From the NCBI RefSeq assembly GCF_004208525.1, contig NZ_SGIT01000004.1, forward strand, positions 62,001-126,000: a stretch of DNA of 64,000 nt, read 5' to 3'. Positions within the stretch are counted from its first letter, which is position 1. The number at the start of each line of letters is the position of its first letter. The position numbers and the translations under genes are program-made. The notes under the pieces were generated by a model. The model did not search any database. It was not told the DNA's origin and saw only the letters and a list, made by a program, of their open reading frames with translations. This DNA comes from Sphingobacterium corticibacterium (GTDB lineage Bacteria; Bacteroidota; Bacteroidia; Sphingobacteriales; Sphingobacteriaceae). Shown one piece after another: positions 28,609 to 37,540 of the stretch.

Positions 28609-30312
28609 ATGCATTTTCAATTAAATAAAATATTTCTCATTTTAACTACGTTGATGACTTTCAGTATTCAACGAGGACTCGCGCAGCAGCCCAATATTGT
28701 ATTGATTTTAGCGGATGACTGTAGCTCGGTGGATATTGGCGCTTATGGCAGTCCTGATTCCAGAACACCTACACTGGACCGGCTCGCCAAAGAAGGGATT
28801 TTGTTCAACAACGCCTATCAATCCACACCGGTATGTTCGCCGACTAGACAAAATCTCCTGACAGGCTTGTCTCCATTCAGATCAGGTGCTTATCCAAATC
28901 ATACAGAAGTGAGAGACACCGTAAAAAGTTTGCCACATTATCTAAAACCACTCGGCTATCGGGTGGCGCTGTCCGGAAAGCGACACTTTGGCCCTTCTCA
29001 GAATTATCCGATCGAATATCTTGGTAAATTGAAGAATGATGCTGACTTTGCAAGTGTTGATACTTTCTTAAACACCGTATCCAATGAACGTCAACCTTTT
29101 TGTTTGTTGGTGTGGTCCAATGAACCGCATAGCCCGTGGAATATGGGAGATACCACACTCTTCGACAAACAACAGCTAACATTGCCTCCTATCTATCCAG
29201 ATCTTACTGTGACCCGACAAGATTTTAGGGATTATCTCGCCGAGATCAATTACTTGGACGGCCAGGTAAAAAGAACTTTAGAGCTTTTAGATAAACATAA
29301 CCTTTCGGACAATACCATTGTGATCTTTGCTAGCGAACAAGGAAACTCTTTCCCTTTTGCAAAGTGGACGTGCTATAATCTTGGTTTGCGATCCGCACTA
29401 ATCGCCAGATGGCCAGAAAAAATTAAGCCCAATAGCGTGTCCAATGCTTTGGTCGAGTATTCGGATCTGTTGCCGACATTCATCGATATTGCTGGCGGAA
29501 CACCTGTATCTGCGCTGGACGGCAGCAGTATAGTGCCGATTCTGACAGGCGAAAAAGATATACACAAACAATATACATTTGGTCAAATGACGACCCGAGG
29601 TGTCATTAATGGTTCGGATTATTACCCTATACGCTCGGTGAGCAATGGACGATACCGTTATATCCGCAATCTAGCACCAGAGGTGTCATTTCGCAATGCA
29701 GCGATCAATTCAGCACATTTTAAAGAATGGATTGAAGATGCCAAAAGTAATTCCGAGACGGCAAAATTAGTAAACAAATACCTTCAACGACCGGCAGAAG
29801 AGCTGTATGATGATCAGGAGGATCCCTACAATCAATTTAACCTGATTGATCGACCCGAATTGGAAACGGTGAAAGACGAATTGGCCGCTGAACTCAAAGA
29901 ATGGATGGACTATAATGGCGATCAAGGCATTATCACCGAACTGTTGGCGCTGGAACATATGCCTAACAAACGCTCTGGATATCCTGTTTTAATTGATACA
30001 GTATTATATGCTTCGCAAGAAAGTCAAGGCATCCACATCAATGCTCCTGTAGACGGCTATTATACTTTTTATATCAAAGGTCCAGGCAGTATATCTGTTG
30101 ATGGACAGGCTGTCCTGGTAGCGGCTGATGGCGTAAAAGACAAAGATAAACGTTATGCTGTGATCGGTTTACAAAAAGGAATACACACCGTGTCATTTGC
30201 AAATACGCAAGAAGACCGAATTACTTACAGTGGGCCGAGCACTTCGTTGGGGACACTGCAAAGGAATCAGATCAATAAAAAGTTGAAACAAAAACCGGTC
30301 GGCGAGGAATAA
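28609..30312 (+). CDS. Sulfatase, sulfamidase-like, with C-terminal beta extension
   Basis: This 567-residue enzyme has a signal peptide to about residue 26 (GLAQ), metal pair in LADDCSSVD, catalytic Cys76 in CSPTRQNLLTG, GKRHFGP, and ASEQGNSFPFAKW as second metal site. The sulfatase domain ends near residue 450. The remaining 110 residues (about 460-567: YYTFYIKGPGSISVDGQ, GLQKGIHTVSF) look like a small beta-sandwich of the kind used to bind sugars, absent from the other sulfatases here. It follows the previous gene by 6 bp and is the last of the closely packed series before FGE. Confidence 0.86.
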   Translation: MHFQLNKIFLILTTLMTFSIQRGLAQQPNIVLILADDCSSVDIGAYGSPDSRTPTLDRLAKEGILFNNAYQSTPVCSPTRQNLLTGLSPFRSGAYPNHTEVRDTVKSLPHYLKPLGYRVALSGKRHFGPSQNYPIEYLGKLKNDADFASVDTFLNTVSNERQPFCLLVWSNEPHSPWNMGDTTLFDKQQLTLPPIYPDLTVTRQDFRDYLAEINYLDGQVKRTLELLDKHNLSDNTIVIFASEQGNSFPFAKWTCYNLGLRSALIARWPEKIKPNSVSNALVEYSDLLPTFIDIAGGTPVSALDGSSIVPILTGEKDIHKQYTFGQMTTRGVINGSDYYPIRSVSNGRYRYIRNLAPEVSFRNAAINSAHFKEWIEDAKSNSETAKLVNKYLQRPAEELYDDQEDPYNQFNLIDRPELETVKDELAAELKEWMDYNGDQGIITELLALEHMPNKRSGYPVLIDTVLYASQESQGIHINAPVDGYYTFYIKGPGSISVDGQAVLVAADGVKDKDKRYAVIGLQKGIHTVSFANTQEDRITYSGPSTSLGTLQRNQINKKLKQKPVGEE

Positions 30313-30414
30313 ACATTTTTTTTATCTAAAAAGATGAAAATTAACATATTGTTTAGAGCATCAAAATCTTTACAAAAAAGTAACTAAAGAAGAGAAATTA
30401 TAACATTAATAGAT

Positions 30415-31515
30415 ATGAAGAGATCTTATATGTCAATTATCCTAGTTCTTCCTGCTCTGTTTGGTATAATACGAAGTTCATATAACGATGATTATGCTAC
30501 GACAAAAGACACAAGCGACATAGACTGCATTACGACCTGTGCGGGAAATGTGATACCATCCCGTGTCGGACTGATCAAATTAAGTCGGAAAAACCAAAAA
30601 AATATTGATATTCAGGATAATGGCAAGATGATTTTGATAAAAGGAGGTAAATTCTCAATGGGGTCATCCAATTTTCCCGATGCTCAACCTATACATGATG
30701 TAACGGTAAGCGATTTTTGGATAGACGAACATGAAGTCACCAATGCACAGTTTGCTCAATTTGTAAAAGAGACCGGATATGTTACGGTAGCAGAGCGTCC
30801 ATTGGACCCAAAAGATTTTCCAGGTGTGGACCAAAGCTTGTTGGTTCCGGGATCTGCGGTCTTCACTGCGCCCGAAAATTCCAGAAACTTGTCAAATCAT
30901 CTGACTTGGTGGCAGTATATATCTGGTGCCTGCTGGAATCGGCCGGAGGGACCTGGTAGTACGATTGAGGGGAAAGAAAATCATCCGGTAGTACACGTTG
31001 CACACGAAGATGCCGAGGCATATGCAAAATGGGCAGGTAAACGCCTCCCAACAGAGTCGGAATGGGAATATGCTGCAAAAGGAGCAACCCATGCTGATGA
31101 AACTTATTATTGGGGCGCTAACCTAAAAAAGGAAGATGTATGGCAGGCCAATATTTTTCAAGGAGAATTTCCCCTAAAAAACACCTTAGAGGATGGGTAT
31201 GCTACAACGGCTCCTGTCAAATCATTTCCTGCCAATGGATACGGATTATATGACATGTCTGGAAATGTCTGGGAATGGTGTGCAGACTATTATCAGCCTC
31301 AGTATGTAGAAAAATACTTTATAAACCCAAAGGGCCCTGTTTCCGCCTATGATCCACAAGAACCGGGGGTGGTAAAGCGCGTACAACGTGGAGGATCTTT
31401 TTTATGTAGCGACATGTATTGTGAGCGCTACAAAGCGGGAGCTAGAGGAAAAGGTGAAATTTCGAGCTCTAGTAACCATGTCGGATTTCGCTGTGCGAAA
31501 GATGCTGCACTTTGA
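30415..31515 (+). CDS. Formylglycine-generating enzyme (sulfatase maturation)
   Basis: This 366-residue protein matches the FGE/SUMF1 family: MILIKGGKFSMGS (about 75-88), DFWIDEHEVTNAQFAQFV, HPVVHVAHEDAEAYAKWAGK, RLPTESEWEYAAKG, GNVWEWCADYY and, near the end, RGGSFLCSDMYCERYK. The last segment holds Cys331 and Cys336, the five-residue-spaced pair that binds copper and converts the sulfatase Cys to formylglycine using oxygen. It is thus a complete, oxygen-dependent enzyme and would serve the eleven Cys-type sulfatases around it. The N-terminus has a hydrophobic stretch (SIILVLPALFGII) that may be a signal peptide or anchor, placing the enzyme outside the cytoplasm. It lies 102 bp after one sulfatase and 35 bp before the next. 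Confidence 0.93.
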   Translation: MKRSYMSIILVLPALFGIIRSSYNDDYATTKDTSDIDCITTCAGNVIPSRVGLIKLSRKNQKNIDIQDNGKMILIKGGKFSMGSSNFPDAQPIHDVTVSDFWIDEHEVTNAQFAQFVKETGYVTVAERPLDPKDFPGVDQSLLVPGSAVFTAPENSRNLSNHLTWWQYISGACWNRPEGPGSTIEGKENHPVVHVAHEDAEAYAKWAGKRLPTESEWEYAAKGATHADETYYWGANLKKEDVWQANIFQGEFPLKNTLEDGYATTAPVKSFPANGYGLYDMSGNVWEWCADYYQPQYVEKYFINPKGPVSAYDPQEPGVVKRVQRGGSFLCSDMYCERYKAGARGKGEISSSSNHVGFRCAKDAAL

Positions 31516-31550
31516 TGTATTCTTTAAAGCCACTTCAAAATGAAAGAAAT

Positions 31551-33086
31551 ATGATAGAAAAGTTTTTATGGGTGTTACCCCTTTGTTTATGGGCTTCAAT
31601 AACGTTGGGGCAAGATCTCAAACGTCCAAACATTGTCGTGTTTTTGGTGGATGATATGGGATGGCAAGATACTTCAGTTCCTTTTTGGGACAAAACTACG
31701 ATACAAAATAAGCATTTTCGAACGCCGAATATGGAACGCTTGACTGCACAGGCGTACAAGTTCGTCAATGCTTATGCTAATCCATTGTGTACCCCGTCAA
31801 GAGTCAGTCTTATTACCGGAGCGAATGCCTCCCGACATCATGTCACCTCTTGGACAAAGCCTGATAAGAGCAGCCCCAATCTAAAGATAGGAGAAGTGGA
31901 TTGGAACACTAACGGTGTTAGTCCTGTTCCTGGGATTCCTCACACTTTTTACGCAACAGGGCTTCCCGAAATCCTCAGGCAAAACGGATATTATACCGTG
32001 CTGAGCGGTAAGGGGCATTTTGGCCCAAAAGATACACCGGCTGCGGATCCCCGATCCTTAGGATTCGATTTAGCTATAGCGAGCGGTGAATTCAGTTATC
32101 CTGCCAGTTACTATGGTCGTAAAAGCTACGACAACGCGAGAGATGGTGCTAGTAGCAGAGCTGCGGTTAAAGATTTAGATAGTTATCATGGAACGGACAT
32201 CTTTTTGACCGAAGCAATTACCCGTGAAGCATTAAAGGCAATTGATCGACCGGTAGCGAACAACCAACCATTCTTCCTTTATCTAGCGCACTACGCTGTA
32301 CACACTCCGATACAAGCAGACTCCAACTATGTAACTAATTATCAAGGCAAGGGGCTTGCACCGATCGATGTGGCTTATGCTTCGTTGGTGGAAAGCATGG
32401 ACAACAGCCTCGGTATTTTAATGGACCATCTCGCCAAAAAATCCATCGATGATAATACAGTAATCATATTTCTATCTGATAATGGAGGCGTGAGTATAAT
32501 GCCCCGTTGGCAGGATTTCGCCGCAGGCAATCGTAATGCGCCCCTTCGTTCGGGTAAGGCGACGGTATACGAAGGGGGAATTCGTATACCTTTTTTGTTT
32601 AAAGATCCAAGACGCAAGTTAGAATCTCCCCAGGAAGTGAAACAATATGTGCAGATAGAAGATGTTTTTTCTACTGTCTTGGATATCGCAGAAGCAAGCA
32701 ATCGAGATAGTATAGTACAGATCGTGGACGGTATTTCCCTATTACCTTTTGTCGAGGATCCCTCATTTGTAGATTCTAGTCGGGTTCTGTTATGGCATCT
32801 GCCGCATTACAAAGGTAATAGCGCCGGATGGAGCAGCGCGATACGAAAAGGAGAATGGAAACTGATCTATAACTACAATAAGGAGATATTATCTTTATAC
32901 AACTTGACTGAAGATATTGGTGAGCAAAACGATTTAGCGGCAACATATCCACTAAAAGTGGAAGAACTAGCCTTGGCATTTTCAGAGCTCTTACAAGAGC
33001 GGGAGAGCCGTTTTCCTAAAAGGAATTCCCTAAGGAATCGGGAAATACCGTTGCCTATCGAAGTTTTTAGACAAAAAAATAAATAG
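31551..33086 (+). CDS. Sulfatase, family S1
   Basis: The frame is open from 31512, overlapping the FGE stop, but the ATG at 31551 gives a proper signal peptide (MIEKFLWVLPLCLWASITLG, cleavage near residue 21), making 511 residues. Metal pair in LVDDMGWQD, catalytic Cys80 in CTPSRVSLITG, GKGHFGP, LSDNGGVSIMPRWQ and YEGGIRIPFL are present. The WDKTTIQNKHFRTPNMERL segment after the metal pair marks a subgroup distinct from the other sulfatases in the operon; substrate unknown. It is the last sulfatase of the region and directly follows the maturation enzyme. Confidence 0.88.
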   Translation: MIEKFLWVLPLCLWASITLGQDLKRPNIVVFLVDDMGWQDTSVPFWDKTTIQNKHFRTPNMERLTAQAYKFVNAYANPLCTPSRVSLITGANASRHHVTSWTKPDKSSPNLKIGEVDWNTNGVSPVPGIPHTFYATGLPEILRQNGYYTVLSGKGHFGPKDTPAADPRSLGFDLAIASGEFSYPASYYGRKSYDNARDGASSRAAVKDLDSYHGTDIFLTEAITREALKAIDRPVANNQPFFLYLAHYAVHTPIQADSNYVTNYQGKGLAPIDVAYASLVESMDNSLGILMDHLAKKSIDDNTVIIFLSDNGGVSIMPRWQDFAAGNRNAPLRSGKATVYEGGIRIPFLFKDPRRKLESPQEVKQYVQIEDVFSTVLDIAEASNRDSIVQIVDGISLLPFVEDPSFVDSSRVLLWHLPHYKGNSAGWSSAIRKGEWKLIYNYNKEILSLYNLTEDIGEQNDLAATYPLKVEELALAFSELLQERESRFPKRNSLRNREIPLPIEVFRQKNK

Positions 33087-33108
33087 TGATTTTAATAACA
33101 AATAAATC

Positions 33109-34056
33109 ATGGTTAGAAATAGAGCAATTTATATTTTTATTGCAGTTCAATTAGTTTTTTCCTCTGCAAAAGTAAGCGGGCAACAAGTCTCCGATACGTC
33201 ATTTGATCCAAAAATTGCAATACCAACCCATCCTATTGGTGAAGGTCCACGGGTTTACATTGACGAAGGCCACCATAATTTCCATACGTTGGATGGTCGT
33301 TATAGCACATTTGCAAACCTGCTTCGCGCTTACGGATATCAGGTAGATAGTCGTAAAGGAGAGATCACATTTGAAAATCTTCACGGCACAGATGTATTGG
33401 TCATCGCTAATGCCTTGAACGAATTTAATGTGAATAATTGGTCAAAACCTATTCATCAAGCTTTTTCGGGGTCTGAAATTGCTGCAATAAAATCGTGGGT
33501 AGCTCAAGGGGGATCTTTATTCCTTATTGCAGACCATATGCCATTCCCCGGTGCTGTCGATAGCCTTGCTTCAGCTTTTGGTTTTAGTGTGTTGGATGGG
33601 TTTGCACGGGATGCGGTAAAGATTGCTAAAAGAGTGGGTGGCCCCGATGTGTTTAGTATTCAAGAAGGTACTTTATCTAAACATTTAGCTGCACAAGGAA
33701 AAGATAATACACAAAATGTTGATTCTATTGCCACATTTGGTGGACAGGCATTCGAGATTCCTGATAATGCAATTTCGTTAATAACGTTGCCTGATAGATT
33801 TCATATCCTATTGCCAGATACCGCTTGGAAGTTTAGTCCATCCACACATTCTGTGAATGTAGGTGGATTTTCCCAAGGAGCTGTTTTAGAGTTTGGAAAG
33901 GGAAGGATGGCGCTATTCGGTGAGGCTGCCATGTTTTCGGCACAGTTTAGCGGAAAGGATAAGCGCCCTATGGGAATTAATCACCCAAAAGCAAAAGGTA
34001 ATATTTCGTTTATAAGAAACATACTATATTGGTTAACAGTTGTGGATAAAGAGTAA
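33109..34056 (+). CDS. Exported GATase1-like/DUF4350-like protein, function unknown
   Basis: The 315-residue protein has a signal peptide (to about residue 25, VSGQ) and a fold like class I glutamine-amidotransferase or DUF4350 domains. It shows VYIDEGHHNFH, a central strand TDVLVIANALNEF, then SGSEIAAIKSWVAQGGSLFLIADH and FGKGRMALFGEAAMFS. No GATase catalytic Cys is seen in the nucleophile-elbow position, so an amidotransferase reaction is not supported. Related proteins occur in Bacteroidota utilisation loci as presumed ligand-binding or accessory factors. It is 22 bp after the last sulfatase and ends the region before leader cassette 2. Confidence 0.6.
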   Translation: MVRNRAIYIFIAVQLVFSSAKVSGQQVSDTSFDPKIAIPTHPIGEGPRVYIDEGHHNFHTLDGRYSTFANLLRAYGYQVDSRKGEITFENLHGTDVLVIANALNEFNVNNWSKPIHQAFSGSEIAAIKSWVAQGGSLFLIADHMPFPGAVDSLASAFGFSVLDGFARDAVKIAKRVGGPDVFSIQEGTLSKHLAAQGKDNTQNVDSIATFGGQAFEIPDNAISLITLPDRFHILLPDTAWKFSPSTHSVNVGGFSQGAVLEFGKGRMALFGEAAMFSAQFSGKDKRPMGINHPKAKGNISFIRNILYWLTVVDKE

Positions 34057-34148
34057 TGAATTTTTAGCAGATGGTAGATCTATTTTAGGACTGATCGAGT
34101 ACGAAACATATTAGTTCAGAGTATGAAGTCTCTTTCTTTAAAAAAAAT

Positions 34149-34163
34149 CTACTAAAATGGTAG
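34149..34163. promoter_or_regulatory. Inverted-repeat operator of leader cassette 2 (CTAC-N7-GTAG)
   Basis: CTAC (34149-34152) and GTAG (34160-34163) with 7 bp between them, followed by TCTTT. Position relative to the promoter box is the same as in cassettes 1 and 3 (23 bp from the first G of GTAG), although the surrounding bases differ from cassette 1, which argues that the core and its spacing are kept by selection. Confidence 0.6.
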
Positions 34164-34182
34164 TCTTTGTAAAAAAAGTTTC

Positions 34183-34190
34183 TACATTTG
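34183..34190 (+). promoter_or_regulatory. Promoter -7 box of leader cassette 2
   Basis: TACATTTG matches TAnnTTTG. It sits at the same place relative to the operator and to the leader ATG as in cassette 1. Confidence 0.65.
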
Positions 34191-34200
34191 TATCGTTCGT

Positions 34201-34218
34201 TTCAATTGGCGTTGGCAC
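34201..34218 (+). repeat. UTR element, cassette 2, first copy
   Basis: TTCAATTGGCGTTGGCAC, identical to 9064-9081, lies between the presumed transcription start and the leader ATG. Confidence 0.7.
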
Positions 34219-34245
34219 GGCAGTATTTAAAACATTAAACAGAAT

Positions 34246-34347
34246 ATGAAGACTTTCAACCAAACCCTATCCCCGTTAACCCACAAGTACGTGGGTGTTG
34301 TCAACCTGTATAGATGCTCGCAGCAAATGCGAATGTGTTGTCACTAA
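34246..34347 (+). CDS. Cys-rich 33-residue leader peptide, cassette 2
   Basis: The peptide is identical to that of cassette 1 (starts MKTFNQTLSP, ends MRMCCH), with no nucleotide change in the ORF. Tandem Cys codons at residues 31-32 stand just before His and the stop, and a third Cys is at residue 24. The hairpin before the Cys pair and the terminator-like hairpin after the stop are also preserved. It should sense charged tRNA-Cys during translation and control the SusC operon at 34473. Confidence 0.8.
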   Translation: MKTFNQTLSPLTHKYVGVVNLYRCSQQMRMCCH

Positions 34348-34371
34348 TTTCTCCCTCACTATATGAATGCG

Positions 34372-34399
34372 AAAGGGGAAGTTGACGCTTCCCCCTTTT
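34372..34399 (+). terminator. Terminator-like hairpin of attenuator 2
   Basis: Same stem as cassette 1 (AAAGGGGAAG / CTTCCCCCTTTT). The substitution in the pyrimidine tract before it (UUUCUCC instead of UUUCUCU) strengthens the possible competing pairing with GGGGAAG, consistent with an antiterminator. Confidence 0.7.
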
Positions 34400-34421
34400 G
34401 CTCAATAACAAATAACAAGTA

Positions 34422-34439
34422 TTCAATTGGTCTTGGCAC
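34422..34439 (+). repeat. UTR element, cassette 2, second copy
   Basis: TTCAATTGGTCTTGGCAC, identical to 9283-9300, located about 34 bp before the SusC ATG at 34473. Confidence 0.7.
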
Positions 34440-34472
34440 TTGTCTGTAATTTACTATTAAACATTCAAAACT

Positions 34473-37400
34473 ATGAAATTTCGCAGAGTATTCCGATACT
34501 CACTTCCTATTTTTTTATTATGGGTCGCCACTATGTCGGCTCAATCCCAAGAAACCAAGCCCATTATTAATGCATCGCTCGTTGGAACCGTTATAGATGC
34601 GACAACAAAAAGTCCTATTGAAGGTGCTACGGTTCAACTGGAAGCCGTTACACATAGTGTGAAAACTGATCGTAACGGGAGGTTCTCTTTTGTAACAGGG
34701 CAGAGGTTGCCATTTAAAATCAATGTTACTTTTATAGGCTATCAGCCACAGAGCTTGGTCGTTACCTCATCGCCAGCTGTTATCGAATTGACGCCGTCTT
34801 CCCGGGATTTGGATGAGGTCGTTGTCGTGGGGTATGGTACGCAGAGCAGAAAGGGTTTGGTCGGGTCAGTATCTAAAATAGATCCTACTGATACCAAGAC
34901 TATTCCAACCGGAAGTTTTGATGTCCAATTGCAAGGTAAAGCTGCCGGAGTTCAAATTAATGCAAATTCTGGGGTTCCGGGTGCTGATGTTTTTATTAGG
35001 GTAAGAGGGGCGACTTCTATCAATGCTTCCAACGACCCCTTGTACGTAATAGATGGTGTATTTGTAAATAATTCCAGTCTTCAAAATATTGATCAGGAGA
35101 GAGGGATTTCGCCATTGGCTGATATTAATCCTGCTGATATAGAAAGTGTAGAGATATTAAAAGATGCCTCTGCAGTAGCTATTTATGGATCTAGAGGAGC
35201 GAACGGTGTAGTCATTGTGACAACAAAAAGAGGTAATTATGGGCAAAAAACCAAAATAGAATTCAATGGTTCCGAGGGTGTCGGATGGTCTCCCAGTGAT
35301 AGGATTTGGAAAGCTACAACAGGAGAGCAACATGCAATATTGGTCAATGAGTACAATAGAAACATGGGGAATCCGGAGCCTTTCAGAGATAAGAGCATTA
35401 TAATTAACGGTGTCGCCGGTAGAGGATTGCCATCCGAACAGCCCACTTATGACCGGCTGAGCTACTTATTTCGTAATGCTAGCCTTCGCAACTATGATGT
35501 TTCTCTACTGGGCGGTAGCGAAAAAACTAAATTTTATTTTGGAGGAGGATATACCGGACAAGAATCGATATGGCGTCCAATGGGTTTAGAGCGTGGGACT
35601 GTCAAAATTAATTTGGATCATAAAATTTCCGATAAAATCACTATTGGAACTAGTAACAGCATCAGTAAAACACATCGCGATCAAGCAAGGCCGGCCAACG
35701 GGGCAAATGGAACCTTATTGCAAGCATCATTAAATATTCCTACCTATCTGCCAATTTTTGATGACGCAGGTTTACCACTTAAATGGGTAAACTTTGATAA
35801 TATTTGGGTGCTTACCAGTACACAGAACTTATGGTCTAATAGTTATCACTATGTTGGTAATGTAAATTTTGATTATAAAATAACTCCCAAGCTGAGCTTT
35901 AGGTCAACATTTGGTGTAGATTATAATAATTATGAAGAAAATGAATATTGGGATACCAGAACAATTCTCGGAAATAATGGGGGGCGTGGCACACAAAGTA
36001 TAACCCAGTCATCAACTGCTATTAACGAGCAAACCCTAAACTATAATGATAAAATAGGTAAGCATAGCTTTGGAGTGCTGTTGGGTAACACTTTACAGGG
36101 AATAGAAATTAAGAATGTTTCGGCTACAGGAACAAATTTCCCAAACAACTCTTATACCCAAATTTCATCTGCTGCAACACAAACTGCTTCGCAGTATAAG
36201 AACAATAGTACATTGGCTTCCTTCTTTTCACGTGTAGATTATAATTTCAATTCGAAATACTATGCAGAATTTATCATAAGGGCTGATGGTTCCTCAAAAT
36301 TTGGAGAGAATAATAGATGGGGATATTTTCCGGCAATAGGTGGGGCATGGCGTATAAGCGAAGAAGATTTTATTGAGAAAATTCCGCAAATATCTAATTT
36401 AAAACTAAGGCTTAGTTATGGTATAACTGGTAACCAAGGCGGTGTTAGCGATTTTGCATCAAGAGGTTTATGGACAGGAGGTTTTGGTTATGCCGATGTA
36501 GCTGGAGGTGACGAGTTGCCCGGTACAGGTCCATTACAGATTGCCAATCCCGATTTAAAATGGGAAAGTACAGCGCAATTTAGTTCTGGATTGGACATAG
36601 GTTTGTTCAGTGACCGCTTAGGAATCGAACTGAACTACTATCGTAAATATACGAGCGATGCGCTTTTACAGGTAGCAACACCGGGTATTACAGGTTTTAC
36701 CTCATACTTAACCAATTATGGCGAAATCAGCAACAATGGTTACGAAGTGTCTATTAATTCGGTGAATATTCGCAGTAGGTCATTTACTTGGAAAACAGAC
36801 TTTAACATTGCTGGTAATAAAAACACCATCGAAAAGATACCTGCCGATATTCCTTTTGCAGGACGGGATTTAATCCGTTTACAACAGGGCAACTCGTTAT
36901 ATGCTTACTGGTTATATAAACAAATAGGCGTAGATCCTAGCACGGGAGATGTAATTTTTGACGATTACAACAAAGATGGAAAAATAGATGCAGAGGACAG
37001 ACAGATTTTAGGAAGTACTTGGCCTAAGTTTTTCGGAGGAATAAGTAACAACTTTACCTATAAGGATTTCGATTTGTCAGCATTTTTTGTTTACTCTTAC
37101 GGCAATTCCATCTGGAACCACAATCGTATGCTTGGGGAAACAGGTGGTACGCTTGATGCCGGACGGGTATTGTTGGCCAGCCAATTTGATAGATGGACCA
37201 CCCCGGGACAAATTACAGAAATTCCAAGGTTAACCGCCGCAAATTACGCTCGCCAAGAGAATAGTCGCTTTTTTGAAGATGCTTCATATCTGCGTTTACG
37301 CTCATTGACTTTTGGGTATACACTGCCAAAATCATTTACACAACGGGCCAAAATTAACAAAGTACGTTTGTATGTAACGGGTAACAACCTTTTAATATTT

Positions 37401-37520
37401 ACCAAGTATACAGGTGCCGATCCGGAAACGAATTTGGGAACACAGAACATACAAGGTTATGATTATGATACCCCACCACAACCTCGTACTGTACAGTTTG
37501 GTTTAAATGTTTCATTATAA
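34473..37520 (+). CDS. SusC/RagA-family TonB-linked receptor with DoxX-type operon
   Basis: A 1015-residue receptor: signal peptide to about residue 26 (SAQSQ), carboxypeptidase-regulatory-like domain (about 35-110, ASLVGTVIDATTKSPIEGA), TonB-box/plug start DLDEVVVVGYGTQSRKGLVGS, plug with VVIVTTKRGN, and a barrel ending FGLNVSL. It is most similar to the SusC at 43960 (shared MK.YRVFRYSL-type signal, TTGEQHA/TTGPEHA, RGLPSEQ.TYDRLS, LLGNTLQG), consistent with tandem duplication of the two operons. It is followed by SusD and three large membrane proteins rather than hydrolases, so its cargo is likely a small sulfur compound or a released product rather than a polysaccharide (inference). Confidence 0.95.
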   Translation: MKFRRVFRYSLPIFLLWVATMSAQSQETKPIINASLVGTVIDATTKSPIEGATVQLEAVTHSVKTDRNGRFSFVTGQRLPFKINVTFIGYQPQSLVVTSSPAVIELTPSSRDLDEVVVVGYGTQSRKGLVGSVSKIDPTDTKTIPTGSFDVQLQGKAAGVQINANSGVPGADVFIRVRGATSINASNDPLYVIDGVFVNNSSLQNIDQERGISPLADINPADIESVEILKDASAVAIYGSRGANGVVIVTTKRGNYGQKTKIEFNGSEGVGWSPSDRIWKATTGEQHAILVNEYNRNMGNPEPFRDKSIIINGVAGRGLPSEQPTYDRLSYLFRNASLRNYDVSLLGGSEKTKFYFGGGYTGQESIWRPMGLERGTVKINLDHKISDKITIGTSNSISKTHRDQARPANGANGTLLQASLNIPTYLPIFDDAGLPLKWVNFDNIWVLTSTQNLWSNSYHYVGNVNFDYKITPKLSFRSTFGVDYNNYEENEYWDTRTILGNNGGRGTQSITQSSTAINEQTLNYNDKIGKHSFGVLLGNTLQGIEIKNVSATGTNFPNNSYTQISSAATQTASQYKNNSTLASFFSRVDYNFNSKYYAEFIIRADGSSKFGENNRWGYFPAIGGAWRISEEDFIEKIPQISNLKLRLSYGITGNQGGVSDFASRGLWTGGFGYADVAGGDELPGTGPLQIANPDLKWESTAQFSSGLDIGLFSDRLGIELNYYRKYTSDALLQVATPGITGFTSYLTNYGEISNNGYEVSINSVNIRSRSFTWKTDFNIAGNKNTIEKIPADIPFAGRDLIRLQQGNSLYAYWLYKQIGVDPSTGDVIFDDYNKDGKIDAEDRQILGSTWPKFFGGISNNFTYKDFDLSAFFVYSYGNSIWNHNRMLGETGGTLDAGRVLLASQFDRWTTPGQITEIPRLTAANYARQENSRFFEDASYLRLRSLTFGYTLPKSFTQRAKINKVRLYVTGNNLLIFTKYTGADPETNLGTQNIQGYDYDTPPQPRTVQFGLNVSL

Positions 37521-37540
37521 AAATCATCATTAGATTGATC

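Larger units (their letters stand above)
34186..34462 (+). repeat. Near-identical leader repeat, copy 2 (other copy at 9049-9323)
   Basis: This 277-bp stretch equals cassette 1 apart from one substitution and a 2-bp insertion. Homology falls away upstream of the promoter box and within the last bases before the SusC ATG. As a direct repeat it brackets the 25-kb region with SusCD, ten sulfatases and FGE. Confidence 0.9.

Noticed and set aside
30415..33086. Radical-SAM anaerobic sulfatase maturase in the cluster
   Set aside because: No CxxxCxxC-type maturase gene is present; maturation is by the FGE at 30415.
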